This document shows, in pieces, positions 46,087 through 54,812 of a stretch of DNA of 64,000 nt. Source of the stretch: Agrococcus beijingensis (GTDB lineage Bacteria; Actinomycetota; Actinomycetes; Actinomycetales; Microbacteriaceae); NCBI RefSeq assembly GCF_030758955.1, contig NZ_CP132360.1, positions 1,857,782 to 1,921,781 on the forward strand, given 5' to 3'. A model generated the notes under the pieces. It ran no database searches and was not told the origin of the DNA. It saw only the letters and a list, made by a program, of their open reading frames with translations. The stretch's first letter is position 1; each line of letters begins with the position of its first letter. Made by a program: the position numbers and the translations under genes.

Positions 46087-47615
46087 CGGATCACCTCCTC
46101 GTCGTGCGTCGGCGCTTCGAGCGGCGTCGACGCCTTCCACTTCGGGATCGCGAGCAGGATGCCCGCGAGCAGCGCGGCGGCGGCGATCCCCCACCCGAAC
46201 ACCGCGAGCATCCAGGGCGCGTACCCGCCGTAGGGCACGGTCACCGCGTCGATCACCTCGAGCACCAGCATGAAGGCGACGAGCACGGGGGTGATGAACA
46301 GCACGAGCGCCACCCACCAGCGCCCCAGCCGGATCGAGCCGTAGCGACTCATGTGCTCGGCGAACCAGGGCACGCGGCGGATGCCCCAGCCGACCGCGAG
46401 CATCGCCACCAGCGCGACGAGCAGGATGCCGAAGCGGTTGATGAAGTAGTCGGAGATGTCGAGCACCGTGAGTCCGCTCGTGGTCGAGAAGAGCAGGATG
46501 CTGACGAGCGCGATCGGCACGGTCACGACGAGCGTCGCGGCGACCCGGCCGAGCTCGAGCTTGTCGCGCACCGCCGAGATGACGACCTCCATGATGCTGA
46601 CGAGCGACGTGAACCCGGCGAGCACGAGCGAGGTGAAGAACAGCACGCCCAGCAGCGTGCCGAGCGGCGCCTCGGAGATGATCGCGGGGAAGGCGACGAA
46701 CGCCAGGCCGATGCCCTGCGCGACCACCTCGTCGACCGGCACCGCCGATGCCTGAGCGAGGAACCCGAGCGCCGAGAACACGCCGATGCCGCAGAGCAGC
46801 TCGAAGCCGGAGTTCGCGAACCCGACCACGAACGCCGAACCGGTCATGTCGATCTTGCGCCCGACGTAGGAGGCGTAGGTGATCATGATGCCGAAGCCGA
46901 CCGACAGCGAGAAGAAGATCTGCCCGAAGGCGCTGGCCCACACCGCAGGGTCGAGCAGCGCCACCCAGTTGGGCTGGAAGAGCGTCTGGAGGCCGTCGAT
47001 CGCACCGGGCAGCGAGAGCGCCTGCACCACGAGCGCGCCGAAGGCGATCAGCAGCACGGGGATGAAGATGACGGATGTCGCCCCCACGCCGTTCTGGACG
47101 CCCAGCGCCATCACGACGATCAGCAGCAGCCAGACGATCAGCATGGTGATCAGCACCGCGGGCACGAAGTCGAGCGTGATCGACGTCGACTGCGAGCGCA
47201 GGAAGTCCTCGAAGAAGAACGTCTCCGGGTCGTCGCCCCACGCCTGGGTGAAGGAGAAGCCCACGTACTGCGCCGACCAGGCGAGGATCGCCGCGTAGTA
47301 GACGGCGATGACGACGCAGATGGCGACCTGCCACCAGCCGATGAACTCGAGCCGACGCGACAGGCGGGCGAACGACAGCGGCGCGGAGCCGCGCTGCGAG
47401 TGCCCGATGGCATAGTCGAGCAGCAGCAGCGGGATGCCCGCGACGAGCAGCGCGACGAGGTACGGCAGGATGAACGCGCCGCCGCCGCCCTCGTAGGCGA
47501 CGTAGGGGAACCGCCAGATGTTGCCGAGCCCGACGGCCGAGCCGATGGCCGCCATGATGAAGACGGTCTTGTTCGAGAATCGACCGCGATCGATCGGTGC
47601 CTTGGTGACGGTCAT
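46083..47615 (-). CDS. Na+-dependent neurotransmitter-type (NSS) transporter, MetP-like
   Basis: 510 aa, about 11-12 helices. The LeuT-fold TM1 reads IGSAVGLGNIWRFPY, with the unwound Gly region and Na+/substrate site intact; TM6 carries FFSLSVGFGIMITYASY. Likely an importer of methionine, alanine or branched-chain residues together with the MetS-like small subunit. Start ATG at 47615; it lies 80 bp downstream of the malG-type gene and may be separate from that operon. Confidence 0.92.
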   Translation of the reverse strand: MTVTKAPIDRGRFSNKTVFIMAAIGSAVGLGNIWRFPYVAYEGGGGAFILPYLVALLVAGIPLLLLDYAIGHSQRGSAPLSFARLSRRLEFIGWWQVAICVVIAVYYAAILAWSAQYVGFSFTQAWGDDPETFFFEDFLRSQSTSITLDFVPAVLITMLIVWLLLIVVMALGVQNGVGATSVIFIPVLLIAFGALVVQALSLPGAIDGLQTLFQPNWVALLDPAVWASAFGQIFFSLSVGFGIMITYASYVGRKIDMTGSAFVVGFANSGFELLCGIGVFSALGFLAQASAVPVDEVVAQGIGLAFVAFPAIISEAPLGTLLGVLFFTSLVLAGFTSLVSIMEVVISAVRDKLELGRVAATLVVTVPIALVSILLFSTTSGLTVLDISDYFINRFGILLVALVAMLAVGWGIRRVPWFAEHMSRYGSIRLGRWWVALVLFITPVLVAFMLVLEVIDAVTVPYGGYAPWMLAVFGWGIAAAALLAGILLAIPKWKASTPLEAPTHDEEVIR

Positions 47616-47695
47616 CGCGCGCCTGCCGAGCGGCGCTTCGCTGCACTGTGGGACATGCCGCCACCTTGCCACAGGACGGCGCCGGGGGCGCTCCC

Positions 47696-48622
47696 CTACT
47701 TGACCGCGCCGGCGGTCAGGCCACCGACGATGTATTTCTGCAGCCAGAGGAACAGCACCATCACGGGGATGGCGGCGAGCACCGCGCCGGCGGCGAACAG
47801 CGGGAAGTTGGCGTTGTTCTCGTCGGAGATGAGCCGGTAGAGGCCCACGGCCAGCGTCAGCTTCTCGGGGCTCTGGAGGATGACCGAGGCGATCAGGAAC
47901 TCGCTCGCGGTGCCGATGAAGGAGAGCAGCCCGACGACCGCGAGGATCGGCGCGACCAGGCGCAGGATGATCGTGAAGAAGATGCGCGCGTGGCCGGCGC
48001 CGTCGATCTTCGCTGCCTCGTCGATCGAGGCGGGCACCGTGTTGAAGAAGCCGTACATCAGGTAGGTGTTCACGCCGAGCGCGCCGCCGAGGTAGACCAG
48101 GATCAGGCCGATCTGACTGTCGAGGCCGATCGCCGGGAAGACGTCGGAGATGCCGCGCATGAGGATGTAGATCGCGACGATCGCGAGCATCTGCGGGAAC
48201 ATCTGCACCAGCACGAGGCTCAGGAGGCCCGCGCGGCGACCGGTGAAGCGCATGCGGCTGAAGGAGTAGGCGGCGAGCGCGCCGAGGAACACCGTGGCGA
48301 GCGACGTGACGATGCCGACCAGCATCGTGTTGGCGAACCAGGCGCCGTATGGCCGGTTGGGATCGGTGAACAGCGTGACGTAGTTGTCGAAGGCGATGGT
48401 GCGGAAGAGCACGTTCGAGCCCGTCAGCGAGCCGCTCGGGTTGAGCGACGCGCTCAGCACGTAGAGCAGCGGGAAGATCGCGAACAGGCCCACCGCGATG
48501 CCGACGAGGTGGCGCCAGCCGAGCTCGCGCAGCCACTTGCGGAAGCTCATCCTGGGCTGCGGAGCGGGCCGGCGCTCGTCGCGCTGCAGGCCGGCGGCGA
48601 TGGGTTCGATCTCGATGCTCAT
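47696..48622 (-). CDS. malG: maltose-type ABC permease (MalG)
   Basis: 308 aa. Six helices and the permease EAA motif EAAKIDGAGHARIFFTI that contacts the ATPase. The long N-terminus (1-35) is cytoplasmic. It shares one base with the malF stop (TGATG). An MsmX/MalK-type ATPase is not encoded here and must be supplied from elsewhere, as is common. Confidence 0.92.
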   Translation of the reverse strand: MSIEIEPIAAGLQRDERRPAPQPRMSFRKWLRELGWRHLVGIAVGLFAIFPLLYVLSASLNPSGSLTGSNVLFRTIAFDNYVTLFTDPNRPYGAWFANTMLVGIVTSLATVFLGALAAYSFSRMRFTGRRAGLLSLVLVQMFPQMLAIVAIYILMRGISDVFPAIGLDSQIGLILVYLGGALGVNTYLMYGFFNTVPASIDEAAKIDGAGHARIFFTIILRLVAPILAVVGLLSFIGTASEFLIASVILQSPEKLTLAVGLYRLISDENNANFPLFAAGAVLAAIPVMVLFLWLQKYIVGGLTAGAVK

Positions 48623-50217
48623 CAGTTCAGCTCCTCGAGGGCCTTCGTCTGCCGGAACGCGATCGTCGAGATGGTCGCGATGATGATGAAGATGATGATG
48701 GCGAGCGCCGAGGCGAGGCCGTACTCTCGCCCGGTGCCGGCCTCGAAGGCGGTCTTGTAGACGAGCGTGATCAGCAGGTCGGTGTGGCCCACGTTCTCGC
48801 TGACGCCGAGGATGCGCGGCCCGCCGCCGGTGAGCAGGTAGATCGTGTTGAAGTTGTTGAAGTTGAAGGCGAACGACGCGATCAGCAGCGGCGCGGTCGA
48901 CACCAGCAGCAGCGGGAACTTGATGCGCTGGAACACCTGCCAGCCGTTGGCGCCGTCGACGGTCGCCGCCTCGGTGAGCTCTTCTGGGATCGACTGCAGG
49001 GCGCCCAGGCACACCAGGAACATGTAGGGGAAGCCGAGCCAGACGTTGACGATCAGCACCGAGAGCTTCGCCAGCCACGGATCCGACAGCCAGGGGATGT
49101 CCGCGGAGCCGAACAGCACCTCGTTGATGAAGCCGAACTGCGTGTTGTACAGGCCGAGCCAGACCAGCGCCGCGAGGAACGACGGGAAGGCGTAGGGCAG
49201 GATCATCACGATGCGGTAGATCTTGCGCGAGCGCATGCGCGCGTCGTTGAAGGTGATCGCCAGGAACAGGCCGAGCACGAAGCACAGGGCGACCGACAGG
49301 ATCGCGAACGCGAAGGTCCAGACCAGCACCCCCAGCAGCGCAGAGCCATAGCGCTGCTCCTGGAAGGGCTTCAGGAAGTTGTCGAAGCCGACGAAGATCT
49401 GCCAGCCGGTGCCCAGCACCTCGCCGTCCGTGGTCTCGAACTGCCCGTTGCCCAGGTCCTGGTAGACGACGCCGTTGACCGTGTCGGTCATGGTGTCGGC
49501 CGCCTCGTCGTAGACGAACGTCGACTGGAACTGATAGCCGAGCCTCGCATCCGTCGTGCGCAGGAAGCCGTCGTCGAGGTCGTCGCTGAAGGGCACCTGC
49601 AGGTCGGCGATCTCGCGCTGGCGCTGCAGCAGCTGATCGAGCGCGAGCGCCGTCCAGCCCTCGGCCGCGACCGCCACGTCGTCGTTGAGCGTGACCGCGC
49701 TGGGGTCGAGCGGCGCCAGCGGCTGCTCGGCGCTGCCCACCAGCACCTCGCCGTCGGGCGCGGTCGCCAGCAGGCCGAGGCCCTCGAAGCCCTCGACCAC
49801 GGTGACGCGGTAGGCGGGCGATCCCTCGACGCGCACCGTGTTCTGGAGCACGACGGCGGCGATCGCATCCTCCTTGTCGGAGTTGTGCCCGTCGCCGTAG
49901 TTCGTGAACGCGATGAAGAGCGTGTAGACGATGACGAAGACCTGGAAGATCGCCAGGAAGATGAGGCCCGGGGTCAGGTACTTCCCGGGCAGCAGGCCCG
50001 GGCTCAGGTAGACCCAGTTGACGATGACCGTGCCGACGGCGAGCACGCCGAGCACGATCCAGTTCTCCTGGAAGAACAGCACCGTCGCCGCGAACACCGC
50101 GATGGCGTCGACCACCGCGAGCAGGGCGATCTTGATGAGCGTGGAACGCACGCTGGTCGGCTGCATGGCGAGGCTTCGCTTGCGCCGCGCGGCGGGGGCT
50201 GGGGACGTCGTCGTCAC
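48622..50217 (-). CDS. malF: maltose-type ABC permease (MalF)
   Basis: 531 aa from a GTG at 50217 (GGAG 6 nt ahead; an ATG at 50166 is an alternative). Three N-terminal helices are followed by a large extracytoplasmic insertion of about 150 residues (roughly 125-280), the P2-type loop of E. coli MalF that touches the binding protein, and then the permease core with EAATVDGANGWQVFQRI. This size and loop are true MalF features rather than of generic sugar permeases. Confidence 0.92.
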   Translation of the reverse strand: MTTTSPAPAARRKRSLAMQPTSVRSTLIKIALLAVVDAIAVFAATVLFFQENWIVLGVLAVGTVIVNWVYLSPGLLPGKYLTPGLIFLAIFQVFVIVYTLFIAFTNYGDGHNSDKEDAIAAVVLQNTVRVEGSPAYRVTVVEGFEGLGLLATAPDGEVLVGSAEQPLAPLDPSAVTLNDDVAVAAEGWTALALDQLLQRQREIADLQVPFSDDLDDGFLRTTDARLGYQFQSTFVYDEAADTMTDTVNGVVYQDLGNGQFETTDGEVLGTGWQIFVGFDNFLKPFQEQRYGSALLGVLVWTFAFAILSVALCFVLGLFLAITFNDARMRSRKIYRIVMILPYAFPSFLAALVWLGLYNTQFGFINEVLFGSADIPWLSDPWLAKLSVLIVNVWLGFPYMFLVCLGALQSIPEELTEAATVDGANGWQVFQRIKFPLLLVSTAPLLIASFAFNFNNFNTIYLLTGGGPRILGVSENVGHTDLLITLVYKTAFEAGTGREYGLASALAIIIFIIIATISTIAFRQTKALEELN

Positions 50218-50278
50218 GGGCTGCTCCGGTCGGGATGCGATGGATGTGGGCGAGACGGCGACGCCGACCGCTGGTCGA

Positions 50279-51532
50279 TCAGCCGCCGATCGTGGCCTGG
50301 ATCTTCGCCGCCATGTCGGTCCACAGCGTCGCGGGGTCGCCCTGGCCGGTGATGATCTGGATCTCCGTGGTGCCCCAGTCGCCCCACACGGCGTCCATCG
50401 CGGGAATGTTCGGCATCGGGACGCCGTTCGCGCCCACCTCGCCGAACGCGGCAACATCCTCGTTCGACTGCGCCGCCTCGAAGGCCGCCGTCAGTGCCGG
50501 TGCGCGCTGGCCGCCCTCGTAGATGGCCGTCTGCGCCTCCTCGCTGGCGACGTACTCGGTGAGGAACTGCGTCGCGACGATGGGGTTCGGCGCGAATGCC
50601 GAGAGCATGAAGCCCTGCACGCCGACGAACGGCGTTGCGGGCAGGTCGCCCGGAGCCGGGATCTCGGAGATCGCGTAGTCGATGCCGGCCTCCTGGAAGG
50701 TCGCCAGGTTCCACGGACCGGTGATCGTGTACGGGCTGGCGCCGGCGGCGAACTGCTCCTTGGCGATGTCGCCCGAGATGTTCTCGTTGATGATGTCGGC
50801 GGCACCCCACTCGGCGAGCGCCTGCGCGAACTGCACGTTGCCCTCGTTGCCGATCTGCAGGTCGTCGGCGTTGTAGGAGCCGTCGTCGTTCTGACCGAAC
50901 AGCGGGCCGCCGAACGAGGCCTGCAGCGGGAACAGGTGGTACGGGTCGGAGTTGTTCGGGTCGATGCCGACGAGCACGGGGAACTGCGCGGTGCCGGCCG
51001 CGACGGCGGCCTGACCGTTCGCGATCATGTCGTCCCAGCTGGCGGGCGCGTCGGGCGCGAGCGCCGTGTTGCGCACCAGCGCGATGTTCTCGACCGACGC
51101 GGGCACGCCGTAGACGGCACCCTCGTACGTCATGGCCTGGATCGAGACCTCCTGGAAGTCCGCGGCCGCGTCGCCCAGCTCGATCGGCGCCACGACGCCG
51201 TTCTGCACGAGCTTGCCGATCCAGTCGTGCGCGCCGACGACGACGTCGGGACCCTCGCCGGATGCCGCCTGGGTGGTCAGGTCGTCGCGGATCGAGCCGA
51301 ACTCCTTGATGACGATCTCGACCGTCGTGCCGGTCTCCTCCTCGAACGTGCCGATGACGCCCTCGAGCGCCTCTGCCCGGTTCTCGTCCATCCAGATCAC
51401 GAGGTTGCCGCCGCCCTCCGGGGCAGCTGCAGACGACTCGGCGGGGGCGGGGGTGCCGCCCCCTGCGCATGCGGCGAGCGTCAGCGCGAGCGCACCGACT
51501 CCCGCGATCTTCATGAGGCTGCTGTGCTTCAT
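50279..51532 (-). CDS. malE: maltose/maltodextrin-binding lipoprotein (MalE)
   Basis: 417 aa from the ATG at 51532 with AGGAAGG ahead. Lipobox LAAC (Cys about 22), then the family 1 binding protein fold (NLVIWMDENRAEALEGVIGTFEEETG). It feeds MalFG, encoded 61 bp downstream. The divergent GH13 gene begins 177 bp away, so both probably share a regulatory region. Confidence 0.93.
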   Translation of the reverse strand: MKHSSLMKIAGVGALALTLAACAGGGTPAPAESSAAAPEGGGNLVIWMDENRAEALEGVIGTFEEETGTTVEIVIKEFGSIRDDLTTQAASGEGPDVVVGAHDWIGKLVQNGVVAPIELGDAAADFQEVSIQAMTYEGAVYGVPASVENIALVRNTALAPDAPASWDDMIANGQAAVAAGTAQFPVLVGIDPNNSDPYHLFPLQASFGGPLFGQNDDGSYNADDLQIGNEGNVQFAQALAEWGAADIINENISGDIAKEQFAAGASPYTITGPWNLATFQEAGIDYAISEIPAPGDLPATPFVGVQGFMLSAFAPNPIVATQFLTEYVASEEAQTAIYEGGQRAPALTAAFEAAQSNEDVAAFGEVGANGVPMPNIPAMDAVWGDWGTTEIQIITGQGDPATLWTDMAAKIQATIGG

Positions 51533-51709
51533 GGTGCCTTCCTTCAGCTGTCGGGGCTGCCACACCGACGGCCATCGTCGGCAGTGCCCGGCTCATGGTG
51601 ACCGACGCCGAGACCGGTTGCAAGCCGTCGCACGCGAGCGGGATCAATCGTTGGCAAGTCGTGACAATCCCACCGACGCGCCCAGACGCATCCGCATAGC
51701 CTGGTGCGC
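51533..51709. promoter_or_regulatory. shared divergent promoter region of malE and the GH13 gene
   Basis: 177-bp gap between two divergent maltodextrin genes. It contains GGTTGCAAGCCGTCGCA (about 51614-51630) and AATCGTTGGCAAG, which resemble the TTGCAA-type half-sites bound by LacI-family maltose repressors. No regulator gene is in the neighbourhood. The sites are a weak visual match only. Confidence 0.35.
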
Positions 51710-53356
51710 ATGACCGACGCCACGACGCAATCCGCAGCGCCCGCGACCACCACCGGTGACGAGTGGTGGCGCTCCGCAGTCATCTACCAGATCTACCCGC
51801 GCAGCTTCGCCGACGCCTCCGGCGACGGCATCGGCGACCTCGCCGGCATCGCCGCACGGCTGCCGCAGGTCGCCGAGCTGGGGGTCGACGCCATCTGGCT
51901 GAGCCCCTTCTACCGATCGCCGCAGAAGGACGCCGGCTACGACGTCAGCGACTACCGCGACGTCGACCCGATCTTCGGCACCCTCGACGACTTCGATCGG
52001 ATGCTCGACAAGGCTCACGAGCTCGGCCTGCGGGTGATCGTCGACCTGGTGCCGAACCACTCCTCCGATCAGCACGCCTGGTTCCAGGAGGCGCTCGCCG
52101 CCGGGCCGGGCAGCCAGGCCCGCACCCGCTACATCTTCCGCGACGGCAAGGGCGTCGACGGCGAGCTGCCGCCGAACAACTGGCAGAGCGTCTTCGGCGG
52201 CCCGGCCTGGACCCGCGTGCCCGACGGCCAGTGGTACCTGCACCTGTTCGACGCCTCGCAGCCCGACTTCGACTGGGACAACCCCGAGGTGGGCGACATG
52301 TTCGTCGACGTGCTGCGCTTCTGGCTCGACCGCGGCGTCGACGGCTTCCGCGTCGACGTGGCGCACGGCAATGCCAAGGCGGCCGGGCTGCCGGACGTCG
52401 ACGCCGAGATGGCCGAGGCCGGCTCGATGGAGTCGCCGTACTTCGGCCAGGAGCACGTGCACGAGATCTACCGCCGCTGGCACACCGTGCTCGAGGAGTA
52501 CGAGGGCGACCGCGTGCTGTGCGCCGAGGCGTGGGTGAGCCCGCTCGAGAAGATGGCCCGGTTCGTGCGGCCCGACGAGATGCACCAGGCGTTCAACTTC
52601 GTCTACCTCGAGACGCCGTGGGACGCGAAGCGGCTGCGACCCGTGATCGACGAGTCGATCGAGGTCTTCGGCGCGGTCGGCGCTCCGCCGACCTGGGTGC
52701 TGTCGAACCACGACACGATCCGCCACCGCACCCGGCTGGCGCTCGTGCCGCCGCCGCCCCACGGCGCCGGCATCGGCCCCACGTCGATCTCCAAGGCCGA
52801 CCCGGTCGTGTCGCTGCGCCGCGGCCGCGCCGCGACCGCGCTGATGCTGGCGCTGCCGGGCGGCGCCTACCTCTACCAGGGCGAGGAGCTCGGCCTGCCC
52901 GAGGTGACGGCGATCGACGCCCTGCAGCGCCAGGACCCGACCTTCGCACGCACGCAGGGCGAGCTGTGGGGGCGCGACGGCTGCCGCGTGCCGATCCCGT
53001 GGGAGGCCGACGCGCCCGCCTACGGCTTCAACGACTCCGGCGCCAGCTGGCTGCCGCAGCCCGCCGAGTGGGCGAGGCTCGCCCGCGACGCGCAGGAGGG
53101 CGTGGCCGGCTCGACGCTCGAGATGTACCGACGGGCGCTGGCCCTGCGCGAGCAGTTCGGCCTCGCGCGCGGCACCCTCGAGTGGCTCGACGTCGGCCCG
53201 ACGGCGCTCGCCTTCCGCAACGGCGACGTCACCGTGGTGGCGAACCTCGGCCACGACGCGGTCGACGTGCCGCGCGGCGAGATCCTGCTGACGTCGTCGC
53301 CGCTCGACGCGGCGTCCCTGTCGGCCGACGACGTCGTCTGGGTGCGCACCGTCTAG
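51710..53356 (+). CDS. aglA: GH13 alpha-glucosidase
   Basis: 548 aa from the ATG at 51710. Oligo-1,6-/alpha-1,4-glucosidase type barrel: VVDLVPNHSS (110-119 region), DGFRVDVAHG (nucleophile Asp216), CAEAWVSP (acid Glu273), LSNHDTIRH (Asp335). No signal peptide, so it acts in the cytoplasm on maltodextrins brought in by the divergent MalEFG system. Ends at a strong hairpin shared with the M23 gene. Confidence 0.93.
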   Translation: MTDATTQSAAPATTTGDEWWRSAVIYQIYPRSFADASGDGIGDLAGIAARLPQVAELGVDAIWLSPFYRSPQKDAGYDVSDYRDVDPIFGTLDDFDRMLDKAHELGLRVIVDLVPNHSSDQHAWFQEALAAGPGSQARTRYIFRDGKGVDGELPPNNWQSVFGGPAWTRVPDGQWYLHLFDASQPDFDWDNPEVGDMFVDVLRFWLDRGVDGFRVDVAHGNAKAAGLPDVDAEMAEAGSMESPYFGQEHVHEIYRRWHTVLEEYEGDRVLCAEAWVSPLEKMARFVRPDEMHQAFNFVYLETPWDAKRLRPVIDESIEVFGAVGAPPTWVLSNHDTIRHRTRLALVPPPPHGAGIGPTSISKADPVVSLRRGRAATALMLALPGGAYLYQGEELGLPEVTAIDALQRQDPTFARTQGELWGRDGCRVPIPWEADAPAYGFNDSGASWLPQPAEWARLARDAQEGVAGSTLEMYRRALALREQFGLARGTLEWLDVGPTALAFRNGDVTVVANLGHDAVDVPRGEILLTSSPLDAASLSADDVVWVRTV

Positions 53357-53366
53357 CTCGTGCGGA

Positions 53367-53414
53367 ACGGCGAAGGCCGCGCTCGTCCTCTCGGACGGTC
53401 GCGGCCTTCGCCGT
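53367..53414. terminator. bidirectional terminator between convergent genes
   Basis: ACGGCGAAGGCCGCG (53367-53381) pairs perfectly with CGCGGCCTTCGCCGT (53400-53414), 15 bp, with an 18-nt loop. It lies between the GH13 stop (53356) and the M23 stop (53427) and can serve both. Confidence 0.87.
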
Positions 53415-53426
53415 CGCTGTCGTCGC

Positions 53427-54641
53427 CTAGCGGCGGTACTCCAGCTGCATCTCCCGCGTCTGCAGCCACACGGTCGCGTTGAACGAGATGTAGTCGCCGT
53501 TCTTCATCTCGAGGTGCAGGTGCGGGCCGGTCGAGCGGCCGGAGTTGCCGACCTGGCCGATGATCGTGGTGATGTCGACCACGTCGCCGACCTCGACCTG
53601 GATCGAGCCGGGCAACATGTGGCCGTACCAGGACTGGACGAACTGGCCGTCGACGTTGTGATCGATGAAGACCGAGTAGCCGCCACCGCCCGGGTTGTCG
53701 CCCTGGAAGACCGCCGAGACCACGCCGTTGGCGATCGGCCGGATGTCGGTGCCGACGCCGGGGGTGAAGTCGCTGCCGCCGTGGAAGCCGCCGGGCCGGT
53801 TGCCGAAGCCGCTCGACATGGGCACCTGGTCGAGGTTCGGGAAGGGCGTCTGCACGAAGCTGGTGCTGAGCATGCCCCACACCTGCGGGAAGGCCGGGTC
53901 GCCGCCGTACGACGTCCCGGGCGTCTCGCTGTCGGCGACGGCCTGGAACGCGGCGCGCTCGCCCTCCGACATGCGGGCGGCAGCCACCTGGTCGTTGACC
54001 GCGATGTCGTCGCGCGCGAAGTAGGTGGTTGCCTCGGCGTCGACACCCGCGAGCGTCTGCTCGCCCTCGTAGTGCATCTCGGCGACCTGCGGGTCGATGC
54101 CGGCGGGTGCCTGCACGGCCTGCGCCGGCAGCGAGGTGACGACGACGAGCGAGCCGATGAACAGCAGCGCGCCGCCGGCGGTGATCTTCTGCGCGATGCC
54201 GCGCGCGCTCGTGCGGCGCTTCGGCGGAGCGGTGATGGTCAACGGCTTGCGCACCACGCGCGGCGCCAGCGGGCGCACCGCGGGGCGGGCACCCGGCAGC
54301 CGGTCGCCGCCGTTGCCGAGCGACGGCGCATCGACGGTGATGATGGGCGCAGTGAACGTCGACTGCGCCATCGTCACCGGCAGCTCACGGGCGGCCTGGG
54401 TGGCCGCGTCGCGCATCGCGCGGCGCGTCGTGTACAGCGGGGCGGAGCCCTCGACGACCGTGACGCGCGCTGCCGCGCGGGCCTCGCTGTTGGTCTGCGC
54501 GATCGCCTCGGCGGCGCGCTCGCGATCGCGCATCGCACGGCGCGTCGATGGCGCAGGGGCCCGGTTCGCAGCCGTCGAGGGTCGCGCGGCGTCCACGGGA
54601 GACGAGCCGGGGGCTCGTCGGGTGGGGTGCGTCACGCTCAA
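53427..54641 (-). CDS. M23-family peptidoglycan peptidase, membrane-anchored
   Basis: 404 aa from a TTG at 54641 with AGGA just upstream; a GTG six bases later (54635) is an alternative. A long basic cytoplasmic segment (1-150) holds two copies of TRRAMRD (33-39, 72-78), then one membrane helix (ALLFIGSLVVVTSLPAQA, about 158-175) and an outer M23 LytM domain with zinc motifs HGGSD (287-291) and HLHLE (374-378). It should cut cross-links in the wall or activate such enzymes. A consensus promoter and a long leader precede it. Confidence 0.9.
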   Translation of the reverse strand: MSVTHPTRRAPGSSPVDAARPSTAANRAPAPSTRRAMRDRERAAEAIAQTNSEARAAARVTVVEGSAPLYTTRRAMRDAATQAARELPVTMAQSTFTAPIITVDAPSLGNGGDRLPGARPAVRPLAPRVVRKPLTITAPPKRRTSARGIAQKITAGGALLFIGSLVVVTSLPAQAVQAPAGIDPQVAEMHYEGEQTLAGVDAEATTYFARDDIAVNDQVAAARMSEGERAAFQAVADSETPGTSYGGDPAFPQVWGMLSTSFVQTPFPNLDQVPMSSGFGNRPGGFHGGSDFTPGVGTDIRPIANGVVSAVFQGDNPGGGGYSVFIDHNVDGQFVQSWYGHMLPGSIQVEVGDVVDITTIIGQVGNSGRSTGPHLHLEMKNGDYISFNATVWLQTREMQLEYRR

Positions 54642-54780
54642 GGATTCCTATTGATCTGCGGTCTGGGCGCCGCGGCGCTGATCTTCAGCCGGCGGCACTG
54701 CCGAGATCGATGAAAGCATGAACCGGCAGTCAGGAGCAACGGCACGCTGGGGCAGCGCTCGGTGTTGGCTCGAAGTCTCC

Positions 54781-54809
54781 AATATAACGGCTGGGTAACG
54801 GCGTGACAA
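54781..54809 (-). promoter_or_regulatory. sigma-70-type promoter for the M23 gene
   Basis: On the minus strand TTGTCA (54804-54809) and TATATT (54781-54786) are separated by exactly 17 bp, one of the best promoter matches in the window. Transcription would start near 54773 and give a leader of about 130 nt before the M23 start, containing the hairpin ACTGCCG/CGGCAGT (54724-54730 with 54697-54703). Confidence 0.8.
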
Positions 54810-54812
54810 GGC

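Noticed and set aside
54642..54780. Calling the M23 leader a ydaO (c-di-AMP) riboswitch outright
   Set aside because: Context fits, but I could not find the conserved core by eye; reported only as a candidate.
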